Shown here in pieces: positions 20,380 to 31,087 of a stretch of 64,000 nt of DNA. Within the stretch, counting starts at the first letter, position 1. Every line of letters begins with the position of its first letter. A program made the position numbers and the translations under genes. A model generated the notes under the pieces. It was not told where the DNA came from, searched no databases, and saw only the letters and a list, made by a program, of their open reading frames with translations. The DNA comes from Coffea arabica (lineage: Eukaryota; Streptophyta; Magnoliopsida; Gentianales; Rubiaceae), in contig NC_092316.1 of NCBI RefSeq assembly GCF_036785885.1, positions 48,555,001-48,619,000 on the forward strand, in the 5' to 3' direction.

Positions 20380-23300
20380 ATGAGAGCTCTGGTGTAGAAC
20401 TGTCGAGGTGCGGGGAGCCCCTTGACAGTTCCCCAGCTTAAGGAACTAGTGAGAGTCCACTCCCCTTCTTTGATTTTCTTAGCAGAAACAAAAAAGAAGA
20501 AGAGTTACTTGAATAGTGTTAAGCAGTGGGTGAAATTTGATGATTTGTTTGTAGTAGATCCAGTAGGTACTGCTGGGGGTCTGGCTGCGTTTTGGAGGAA
20601 TAATCTCCAGGTGAAAATAATTTTGTTTACTAGTTTTACTATAGAGCTGCTTTTGGCTGATTCTGAAGGAAAAAGGGATTGGTGGTATATATGTACATAT
20701 GCTAGTACAGATGATAAGGTGAGAGAACAACAATGGGAAGTGCTTGAGATGAGAAAACAGATCTGGGGTGATTGTTGGGCACTCATAGGGGATCTAAATG
20801 ATATTACCTCTAATGGGGAGAAATGGGGAGGTAGAGCTAGGATTGAAGCTAGCTTTGAGAAGTTCAACAATTTCATTAGTAGGAATTCGCTGGTTGATAT
20901 TGGTTTTGAGGGAGTCCCTTGGACCTGGTGCAACAATTGGGACAATGAGGATGAGGTAAAAGAGAGGCTTGATAAAGTAATAGGAACAAGGCAGTGGTGT
21001 GATAACTTTAGGAAGGTTAAGTGTACTCATATAGAGACAGAGGCCTCTGACCACTGTGCTCTGATTCTAGACACTACCCCAGTGGCAAAACAAAGGAAAA
21101 GGAGATTTATGTTTGATAAAAGATGGCTTATGCAAGAGGGTGTGGGGGATGTGGTGAGAGAAGCTTGGGATAGGGACCAACAGAGGTCTAGGCTTTATAA
21201 GGTACAGTGTAAGATTAAGCAGGTCAGAGTTAACTTGCTGAATTGGAGCAGGAGGCTGAACATGAATGCCAAGCAAAATATTGATCAGATTAAAAGGGAG
21301 ATTAAGGAGATGAGGGAGAGTAGCAGCAGTGATAGTAGATGCAGGATTGCAGGTCTGAAGAGGCAATTAGCAGAAGCGCATAAGAGGGAGGAAATTTTCT
21401 GGAGCCAGAAGGCCAGGGTCAAGTGGTTAACTGAGGGAGATAAGAACACTAGTTTCTTCCATGCTAGTGTAATGAGTAGAAGGAGGCAGAATCGTATTAG
21501 TGTACTTCAAAGGAAGACTGGAGAATGGTGTAGAACTGAGGAGGAGATTTGTGAGGAGGTGGTAGACTACTTTCAGCAATTGTTTACTTTAGAGATCCCA
21601 ACTGAGTTTGATGAGATTCTGGAAGGGATCCCACTGGCCATTACTGCTGAGATGAACAAAATGCTCACCAGACCAGTTTCAGATCAGGAAATCAGCCATG
21701 CAGTTAACTCCATGCATCCTAACAAGTCTCCAGGGCCAGATGGTATGTCCCCTATCTTTTATCAGAAATTCTAGCATGTGCTTAGTAAGGATATTTCTAG
21801 TGCTATTCGTGGCTTTTTTCATTCTGGTCATATTCTTAGGTCCATAAATGAAACCATGATTAGTCTTATCCCTAAAACAGACTGCCCAACCAGAATCACT
21901 GAATACAGACCTATTAGTCTTTGTAACGTCCTTTATAAGATCATTTCCAAGGTAATGGCAAATAGACTTAAGACTGTTCTGGATGTTTGTATTAGCTCGT
22001 CCCAATCTGCCTTTGTTTCTGGAAGGCAGATCCTAGATAATGTCCTTATTGCATATGAGAGTGTTCACTTCCTCAAAAACAAACGAACTGGTAAGAATGG
22101 CTACATGGCTGTAAAGCTTGATATGTCTAAGACTTATGATAGGGTAGAGTGGGTGTTTTTGTCTAAGGTTATGCAGAAAATGGGCTTCTGTCCGAAATAG
22201 ATTCAGTGGATCCTTGAATGTATATCTAGTGTCTCTTATTCCATCAACATAAATGGAGATAAGAAGGGTTTTATAAAGCCAACTAGAGGGCTTAGGCAGG
22301 GTGATCCCCTTTCTCCATACCTTTTTCTGATCTATGCTGAAGGTTTTTCTGATTTGTTAAGAAAGGCAAATAGAATGGGTACTCTATCTAGCATGAAGAT
22401 TGCTAATGAAGCTCCTAGTCTGTCTCACCTGTTTTTTGCAGATGATTCACTCATATTCTGTCGTGCTGAGGCTACTGAAGCTACTCAGCTTATGAAGGTA
22501 TTGGATGTATATGGAAGAGCATCAGGCCAGCTAATAAACAAGGAGAAGTCATCAGTATTTTTTTAGCAAGAATGTAAAGGAAAGGCAGAAGGAGGAAGTT
22601 CTCAAGGTGCTTGAAGGGATGCAGCAGATGTACCAGAGTAAGTATTTAGGACTTCCACTGGTCATAAGGAGATCAAAAAGGCAGTGTTTGGGTACATTCG
22701 ACAGAAGACTATTAACAGACTTAAAGGTTGGAAGGAAAAGCTCTTGAGCCAAGCTGGTAAGGAGGTATTACTTAAATATGTGGTTCTAGCACTTCCTGCT
22801 TATGTAATGTCCTGCTGTAGATTGCCAAAGGAACTATGCAGAAATATATGCTCAGAGATGGCTAGATTCTGGTGGGGTCAGAGGGAGAATAAGAGGAAGA
22901 TTTATTGGATCAAGTGGAGTAGAATGACTGATATCAAGTCAGAGGGGGGACTTGGCTTTAGGACCTGCAGGATTTTAAAATGGCTCTACTGGGAAAACAG
23001 CTATGGAGGATTCAGACGAGACCAGATCTTCTAATGAGCAGAATAATGAAGGCAAGATATTTTCTTGGGAAGTCTATTTGGGAGGCACAGCAGAGAGGGA
23101 AGGATTCTTGGTGCTGGAAGAGTTTACTGAGTGCTAAAGGTTTACTGGAAGAGGGGATGAGAATAAGGGTGGGGGATGGTGCAACAATTAAAATTTGGGA
23201 AGATAGATGGCTGCCTGCTTCTGAGGATGGGAGAATAAGATCCCAGAGGAAGCCAGGTAGTAATATTCAAAGGGTCTGTGAGCTGATTAGAGATGGGAAA

Positions 23301-24522
23301 TGGGATCAAGAGTTGCTGGGGGCAGGAATTTGAGGAAACTGACAGAATTCATATAGCAAGGATACCTTTAAGCCTGGGGAAGGAGCAAGATAGGGTATAT
23401 TGGGCAAAAACTAATTCTGGTGCTTATACTGTCCAGTCTGGTTACAAACAAGCAAAAGAGATGAAGAAAGGGAATGGCTACTGCAAAGAAGTGCTAGAAT
23501 CAAGTAGTCATGGGAGACATAAGTCTCAGTGCTGGAACTTACTTTGGAAGATGAACATGAAGAACAAGCTCAAACACTTCATTTGGAAGTGTCTACAGGG
23601 AATCGTACCGACAAATGCTGTGATAAGGGGGAAATGTGATAAAGGTGATCCTATTTGTAGGTGCTGTGGTGAGCAAGCTGAGACACTAGAACATATGTTT
23701 TTTACATGTAGCTTAGCTAAAGCAATATGGAAAGTTGCTCCACTGAGTTGGGATGGATTGGAGGTTTTTACCAACAGCTTCTGGCATTGGTGGGAAGAAC
23801 TTAGAGGGGCTATGGGTAGGGAGAGTGGAAGAGACCACATTGTTCTCACTGTGCATATTTTGTGGCAAATCTGGAAGGCTAGGAATGACAAGCTTTTCAA
23901 CAATATTAGTAGAGATCCAATGGCGGTTGTTAACAAGGCAGTAATGGAGTAGAATGAGTACCAATTGGCTCAGGAAGAAAGGACTGGGGAGGTGGGACAG
24001 ACACTTGGAAAGGATGAGGTAAAGAGGGGGTGGGAGAGGCCACAAGGCAACTAGATCAAAATCAATACTGATGCAGCTCTACACAAGCAGGCCTGCAAAG
24101 CTGGATGGGGCATTGTGGCAAGGGATAGGAATGGGATGCTGGTAGGAGCCTGGGCATGTCCAGCTACAAATTGTGCAGAAGCACAAGTTGAGGAAGCTTT
24201 GGCGATTAGGGAGGCAATGGTGGTAGCTAAACGTAAAGGGTGGAGGATGGTGGAATTTGAATCAAATTGTAAGATGGTAGTCGACAAAATCAATGCACAG
24301 GAGGAGGAGATTAGCATAGCTACTATACTGGTAGACATATGGCGGTTAAAAACTGAATTTTATAAATATTGTTTTTCCTTCACTAGGAGGTCTAACAACT
24401 CTGTTAGTCACCACATAGCAAAGTATGCTATAGGCTTGGTAGATGTAGCTGAATGGAAGTGTGACTTCCCAGCATGGCTGCTAGAGCTAGCTCAAGCAGA
24501 TTTGGAGGAGCGAAGGCTCTAA
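20380..24522 (+). pseudogene. LINE ORF2: endonuclease, reverse transcriptase, RNase H
   Basis: The ATG at 20,380 starts an endonuclease beginning MRALV-stop-NCRGAG and containing IGDLND and SDHCAL blocks. RT begins near 21,720 (NKSPGPDG), with PISLCNV, a KLDMSKTYDRVEW block holding the first catalytic Asp, GLRQGDPLSPYLF and FADDS near 22,437. A Cys/His zinc-binding region (CRCCGEQAETLEHMFFTC) follows near 23,660, then a plant-type RNase H from 24,056 (INTDAA, EALAIREA). Stops at 20,395, 21,772, 22,198, 23,950 and 24,052 all sit at likely Trp codons. An extra T near 22,562 and changes near 22,670, 22,980 and 23,300 shift the frame. Confidence 0.85.
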
Positions 24523-24572
24523 CCTTGTATTAGTTTTAGTGATTAATATGATGTTGCCCTGTTGGAAAAAAA

Positions 24573-24590
24573 AATTGCACCCCCGTATAA
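24573..24590 (+). repeat. Target-site duplication, 3' copy of the LINE
   Basis: Identical to 18,346-18,363 and directly after the poly-A of the LINE. Confidence 0.9.
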
Positions 24591-24910
24591 TTATTGGACC
24601 TTGGTCCAATAATAAAAAAGAGCACCTTTAAAAGTTCTTCTATACATTAGGTTCGAAATTCAAATCTTACCCCTATACAAACTTCTTTAAATTCCCCCTT
24701 CACCTTATAGAGTAGGAATAGGTTAAATAGTTGTCATTACAAATCAAAAAAGAAAAAAAAATTGCACCCCTTGTGTTGTTTGAACTCTTTTGAAAATCAT
24801 GATGATTACAAATAGAGTATAAGTAAGTTAAATTGTTGCCATTACAGGCCAAAAAAAAAAAAAAGAAATTTGCACCCCCGATATTGTTTGAACTCTGTTG
24901 AAAATCATGA
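24591..24910 (+). repeat. SINE-like modules flanked by TTGCACCCC repeats
   Basis: GGTTCGAAATTCAAATC at about 24,652 fits a tRNA-type B box. It is followed by a tail ending in GTTAAATAGTTGTCATTAC and poly-A at ~24,760. A related tail (GTTAAATTGTTGCCATTAC plus poly-A) ends at ~24,865. Each poly-A is followed by TTGCACCCC, the core of the LINE target site, and the next ~35 bp (GTTTGAACTC..GAAAATCATGA) occur twice. This looks like successive retroposon insertions into the same target, each copying it. Confidence 0.5.
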
Positions 24911-26048
24911 TTACCAACCAGTTCCTTCGGCTCAACAATAACATCATTCTCTCCTGACCAATTCTTGGTTAAATTATTCTATTATTCTCTTAATATGTAG
25001 TAATTTTTTCTTTTCTTAGCTTGCGATTGTCTATCTAAAAAATTGGCAAAATCTTTTCTTTGTTTTGTAAGGTCCATTTTTTTGTTATATTTCAAGAGAA
25101 AAAAAAAAAGAAAAAGTGATTGATTATTACTTTCAGAAAAGCCACTGATGACACATGGGCTTTATGAGGGCATTCTGGGGCTCTAAAATTGCTTCATTTT
25201 GTGTTCTAACATATAGGCTCTAATTTATAGGCGGTTCAGTCTCCTTTGAATTTTCCGTTGATTCTTTTGGATCCATTCCTTCCTCTTAGTATAGAGTAGG
25301 AGTGGTGTAAAATAAAATTTATCGTATCCGCAAAAAAAAAGTATAGGCTTTATTAGGGCATTTTAGGGCTCTAGAGTTACTTTTTTACTTATATTTGCTC
25401 TAATTCCTTGAGACGGTAAGTGAACTTTTGCTAAATTTTTGCACTATCAAAGGGTTAAACTGCTATTTGGTCAAAGTTCAAAATTTGATTGGTAATTTAG
25501 TTAAACCTCAAGGAAGTAAATGCAATTAATACTTTCATTTATGTGTAGTAATCGTGAAAAAAGTCAATAAATCAACACAAATTGACATGAAAGAAAAAGT
25601 CAAATCAACACAAATTCATATTGGCCAAAAAGAGTAGTTTGAGCGAAAGGGACAGTATTTGGTATTGCCCGAATAATAGTTGTCGGGGAGTGGCAATAGA
25701 ACTTTCTAGCCTTTAACTTTCCCTTTATTCCCAAAAGGCCCAATCGTTTTTTGACTTGTGATTTGTTTGATCAATCAGAAACCAAAATTCTCATCTTTCT
25801 CTCTTTCGATCTGATCAGCAGATCCACCATCACTTCCAAGGTAATGATCCATTCGTCTCAACTCTCAATTAGTATTTGAATCTCGATTCCCTTTGATTTA
25901 CATTTTTCTTTTTGCAGTTTTTGTTTCTAATGTAAATTTTGCATGATATTTGAACAATTTTGTGGAGAAATTTCGGTTCTGATTTGAGAAATTGATTGAA
26001 TTTGGTGGTTAACGTTGAAGGTAATTACTTGGGGAAGAGGACGAGAAA
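24911..26048 (+). other. Intergenic region and probable 5' UTR of the SNARE gene
   Basis: AT-rich DNA. A further tail-like piece (AGAGTAGGAGTGG...poly-A) lies near 25,295-25,340. From about 25,780 the sequence becomes CT-rich (TTTCTCTCTTTCGATCTGATC), typical of a plant 5' UTR. A possible 5' UTR donor (AAG|GTAATG) is at ~25,840, with acceptor candidates before the ATG at 26,049. No other gene is seen. Confidence 0.45.
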
Positions 26049-28915
26049 ATGAGTCAGGTTTTTGATGGATACGAAAGGCAATACTGTGAGCTTTCGGCTA
26101 ATTTATCCAAAAAATGCACTACTGCCACTATCCTCGATGGAGGTCAGAAAATTTCCCCCTCTTCCCAATGTTTTTGTTAATTATTTTGTATGTTTGCGAG
26201 GAATTTACTGCTGAAGCTGGGGTTCATTTATGTTGGAGACTTTGATGTTGTGGTAATTATGTAGTATCCCAATTATTTTGAAATTGCATCAATCTCTGCT
26301 TGTTTTGTTTGAATAATTGCTAATCTTAGCTCAATTTGAGCTAAACATTTTGAAAATCATGCTTAATGGGATATTGTAACGAATTAGGTTAATATTGATC
26401 CAATATTGCAAAAGTTGAGGGAGATTAAGTTAGAATCAAGTCAATTGATGTTGAATTGAATTAAATTTGTGCCCTGGGGGATTTAAAAAATTGCTCCAAA
26501 TACAGTTGAAATTGATGCAAATTGCAAAAGTTGAGGCAGAATTCAGGTCGAATTGAGTTGAAAATGTGCCAGAGGATCGGAAAAATTGCTCCAAATTCAG
26601 TTGCAATTGATGCAACTTTTGTTGTTGTTGCGTTGGATGGAGATAAATGGAGTCAATGTTTCAAAACCTGGTCCATTTACAAACTAAAGAAATGTGATCT
26701 ATGAGTGATTTGTGTATATGTCTCCACTGCTTACAAATGTCAAGTCAAAGTTTTTCCCCCCCTCCTTGATAGGGATTTCCTTTGTGATCTTGTTTTGAAT
26801 ATATGCAGAGCAGAAAAAACAGAAAATATCTGAAGTAAAAGCAGGATTGGATGATGCTGATGCTTTGGTAACGTAATAGTATCTTCAGTTGGATGGAACT
26901 ACTTCTTCCTTTTTTTTTTTCCCAGTATAGGATTTAAGATGACTGTGGCTGCTTTTTTAATGTTGCAGATTCGTAAAATGGACCTTGAGGCTCGAAGTTT
27001 GCCGCCAAGTGTCAAGGCTTCACTTCTTGCTAAGTTAAGAGAGTATAAAACGGATCTGAATAATTTGAAGACTGAAGTAAAAAGAATCTCATCAGCTAAT
27101 TCTAATCAAGCTGCAAGAGATGAACTACTAGAATCAGGCATGGCTGACGCAATGATGGTATCCTCCAATCTTTTATTACAAATCATTTGAGTCCTATTCT
27201 GTTGACTCGTTACACAAATTGTCCAATATGTTGAAGCGTTTGCCTCTTGTTTCGAGTTGACAAACATTTCATGATTTCTTCTTGAAGGTATAGGCTTCTT
27301 CATCTATATAATGTTATCACCTTTTTATTCGATCGACATATTATTTGATAAGCTTTTGATGTATAATAGTAGTCACTGTATATGTATTGTATAAGTTGTA
27401 CTACTTCACTCTTCTTTCACCCTGCTTGTCTACAGTTGGACAGGATAAATTTTGACATGAGTTGTCTGTGTGTTGTTTGTATAATATGCATTTGGATAGA
27501 CATCTTGTTTTGAACCTTCTTTTCTAGCGAGTGTATCAGGGGTTACTAGGTATTGAAGCCTAAATGCTACAGAAGTAATGAATTTTAGTGCCCATTACAA
27601 TTAGCATAAATGGTGGCAGTTTATGCCTTCACCAAATGCTTTTCGATCTGAAGCTGTCTCAGGACTCCTATGCTGCTATTGTTTGCCAAAAAGAAATAAT
27701 AATTACATCTCCTCCAAGTGCAAATATGGTCTATAATATCATTTCTTGGCTAGTTTAGCGGGCTACGGTTAAGGTACAGAATAACCAAACCCAGTAATTA
27801 TTGTAAAACTAGGCACTGTAAGAAGAAATAGAATAGTGAGAAGTGAGAGGAACATGACAGAATTATCCAGGTCTTAGATTCTCCAACTTTGATCTCATAT
27901 CTACCAGTACTAGTTGGAAAATTAGTTTTTGTTCTCTTAGGACTTTCTGTAATCTGTATCTGCATCATGTGTTTATTCTTGGAACTTTGTTATTGTTCCG
28001 GTTCAGAAATTAGCATTTATAGACAATTTAAACAAGCTGCAGAATGTGCTTTACCAAATTATACCAATATTTTTTGAAATGATATTTATTTACACAGCCT
28101 TTTTTTAGCTCCCCAAACCCCATTAGTTAAAAGGATGTACAAGAAAATAGAAGGGGTGTGTATATGATTTCCCTGTTTCTACATGTCAAAGGATGTGCGA
28201 ATGCTACTAGCTCAACATAATTTGTTTGGTGATACTTCTTTGGGTGTTAATTGTTTCTTGAGACTATGTTACATGATGGAATACTGAAACGTGATGTTAG
28301 GTAGCTGCTGATCAAAGAGGGAGGTTGATGATGTCAACTGAGAGATTAAACAAGTCCAGTGACAGGATTAGGGAAAGTCGGAAAGTGATGTTAGAAACTG
28401 AAGATCTTGGAGTTTCGATCCTTCAGGATTTACATCAACAACGTCAGTCTCTCCTGCATGCCCATAATACGGTATGATTCCTTTAATCATCATATTAAAA
28501 GTAATGATGTAAGTTTTTTACTGGTGTGCAGCTTCATGATTTTCTTTTCTTTTTCTTCTATTTGAACGTAAACGTTATGCCAGTTATTATCTACCTGTGT
28601 TACTAGGTAATGAAATTTTTGTTGAAATAAGTTGACTTTGTATGCTCTTCTGGGAATAAGGAGTACATGTAAACCATTTAATTGCTTTGAAATATGAGCT
28701 AAGCTGACATTGTGTCTCTTATTTTTGAGACAAAACAATTGAGTAATTGTCTTCTTTTGCAGCTGCATGGAGTGGATGACAACATCAGTAGGAGCAAGAA
28801 GATACTGACTAACATGTCAAGAAGGATGAGCAGAAACAAATGGATCATCGGCTCCATTATTGCAGCTCTAGTCATTGCAATAATTTTGATTCTTTACTTT
28901 AAGCTCGCCCATTAG
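26049..28915 (+). CDS. VTI1: Vesicle-transport v-SNARE, VTI1 family (VTI11/VTI13-like)
   Basis: Coding exons are 26,049-26,142, 26,809-26,867, 26,969-27,157, 28,301-28,471 and 28,763-28,915. All introns are GT-AG and phases agree, giving 666 nt and 221 aa, the family's usual length. The N-terminus (MSQVFDGYERQYCEL) and the block IRKMDLEARSLPPS are hallmarks of plant VTI1 proteins, the first ~90 residues forming the Habc-like helical bundle. The SNARE motif spans about 125-195, with the zero-layer Gln in the LHQQRQSLL stretch, making it a Qb-SNARE. Residues ~199-217 are a C-terminal membrane anchor (IIGSIIAALVIAIILILYF) with a four-residue tail. It acts in fusion at the trans-Golgi, prevacuolar compartment and vacuole. 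The acceptor of exon 4 was set at 28,301 because the alternative AG three bases on would remove a Val/Ala residue the family keeps. The gene appears intact; which VTI1 paralog it is cannot be decided. Confidence 0.93.
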
Positions 28916-29454
28916 CGTGCCAGCTCTTCTTTGGGAAACCCGTTCACTTCTCACACTTTGGTTTGGAAAGTCATGTGTGGAAAATCTTAAATAGAATCTG
29001 CCATGCTGGTTTTGGTAGTTGTGTGTTGGGTCGATTGACCTTGTTGGTCCTGTTTTCTGCATATCATTGATTGTTATGTAATTGTAAAATGTAATACTGT
29101 CGTAACACATATTTATCAGTGTCATTAATCAGATTTATTTTGATCATCGATTACGAGATCTTTCTTTTGCTCTATTCATAGGGTTCTAATCTTGTATCGT
29201 CCTTGGGATGGAGAACTCAGCTGCCTTAGCTTGGTATTTACAATTCAATTGTTTTTTCACCTGCAGTTGAGCAATTAGGGCTATTAATGGCACTGGACAA
29301 TTAGCTTCTGATGGTCTTCAGAAATAAAAGAAATAGATGGAATTTGGTCAAGTCATTGATAAACTGAAGGAGCTAGTTGGTTGGTACAAGCTTCAAAGAC
29401 TCGACTCGTATTTTAGGATACTCGAATTAGTAATGTACCCAGTGGAAAAACGTT
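28916..29454 (+). other. SNARE 3' UTR and downstream DNA
   Basis: The first ~230 bases after the stop are probably the 3' UTR (AT-rich with TTGTTATGTAATTG-like far-upstream elements). No clear AATAAA is present before ~29,150. The rest is unassigned. Confidence 0.4.
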
Positions 29455-30182
29455 CCTCAGCATCTGGCCGTAAACCCAATTATCCATTTATAATCCATTT
29501 ATTTTAACTTTTTGTAAACTCATTTAAATTCATTTTTGCAAACTAAGTTATCAATTTATACCACTCTTTGTACCCATCATTAGTTTTTAATATTTATTTA
29601 TAATGTTCAATAAACTTAATTACCAATTTTTTTCATTTATACTCTATGTCACAAAATTACCTATTATTTAATAATTGAATAATAACAATATAAAAATTTG
29701 AACTAAGTACTATAAAAATTAATATAAAAACTTAATCCAAAAATTTTGAACCCCTAACATTTTTTTCATATATAAATTTAAAATTTCATTTTAGAAAGAT
29801 AAGAAAATAGGCTAAAATTTATCATAAATTAGTAATGCTGAAAAATGAGCAAGTTAACAAACTAAGAGAAAATAAAATAATAAGATAAAACCAACAAATA
29901 ATAATAATAATAATAATAATAATGAAACAAAAGTAGTTAACATCATGGCAAAATAAATAATTTGAAAAAAAAAATGGGTGGGAAAAAAGAAGAGACTTGG
30001 GGGGAAGAGAATTTTAAATGGGTTAATGGGTTTGATGGGTTACCCAATAATACCCATTTAATAAATGGGTATTATTGGGTAACTCATTTATACCTATATA
30101 CAAAAATTTAAGATACCCATACCCATCTATTCATGGACAGGTATGAATAAATTTAATTAAATGGATTGATTTGCCACCTCTA
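29455..30182. mobile_element. AT-rich non-autonomous element containing a 45-bp perfect hairpin
   Basis: The block is built from variants of CCCATTTATAATCCATTTA on the left and their complements on the right (AATGGGTATTATTGGG, TTAAATGGATTGATTTGCC). It includes (AAT)n at 29,896-29,923 and a perfect palindrome at 30,039-30,083 with 22-nt arms and a 1-nt loop. The organisation suggests a foldback or hAT-type MITE; the boundaries are approximate. Confidence 0.45.
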
Positions 30183-31087
30183 CTTCTGATTTAGAGACGA
30201 ATTAATTAAGGTTCAAATGCGACTGCACCGGTTCGACTACAGTTGTGGAAGTATTTCAATCCCTAATTGCAATTCTGTCCCTCCTTTCATGTACAATAGC
30301 GTGTAGTGACTAAAACAATAGCTTGGAAAAGAATTCTTCCTTGACAACAAATTGACTTGAGAAGCATTTGTCAAGCAACATTCTTAGAGCCTATAGGGTA
30401 AGCAGGAGATCTGCTCGTCTCACTTCCAGATATTGGATCCGTACAGCTAGTCAGCACGTGAGTTCATCAAGGAGTAAACTCACCCAGTAACCACAAGTCG
30501 ACCAAAGTACTACAGGTAAATTGTGACACTAAAATAGGCGGCTGTAAATCACTATTATATCAAACAGGTTATCATTGCAGACTCCTAATTAAGTGAAGGC
30601 TTTTCAGAAAAATTCTAACTGTGGTTCCAACAAGTTTAACCCAGAAACCACATCTCGAAGCTTATCTTTAGCAGTTCCAATTGGACAAAACAGTTCGTAC
30701 ACCTGAACAAATAAGTAATGCCGGGGGTAATAACTTTATACCATTACACCAAACTACATCAGAGGATGGAGTACACCAGTCCAAGAATCTTTTTCAGCAG
30801 CTCCACAGGTTCATATCTTCAGACAACCGGAACTGGAAATCCCTTAATACCCCAATATCCTCAGAAGAAAACCAATGACAGCATTTGGCAGCAATCGCCC
30901 AGCATCTTCTGGGAGGATATTGCTAATGCTGGATCACAATTCTGAAACCAGCAATGGAGTAGTCTCTAGATTTATGACGATCTAATAAACAATGGGCATT
31001 TTGGAACAAAGCTATGCGATTGAAGTGGAAATCATAGTCTGTTGAGTTACTCCATAAAGTGCACTTCATCGTTGACATACCAAAGCA
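30183..31087 (-). other. Region 3' of TOC1, including its 3' UTR
   Basis: No gene is recognised. The few hundred bases below 31,088 are expected to be the TOC1 3' UTR. Short + frames at 30,681-30,945 have no domain sign. Confidence 0.4.

Larger units (their letters stand above)
18364..24572 (+). mobile_element. Full-length L1-type LINE with RNase H, inactive
   Basis: It is bounded by an 18-bp direct repeat (AATTGCACCCCCGTATAA at 18,346-18,363 and 24,573-24,590) and ends in a short poly-A. It has a ~550-bp 5' UTR, ORF1 with a zinc knuckle, and ORF2 with endonuclease, RT, Cys/His domain and RNase H. The target-site duplication and intact 5' end indicate a complete insertion. In-frame stops and a few indels make it inactive. 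Confidence 0.9.
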
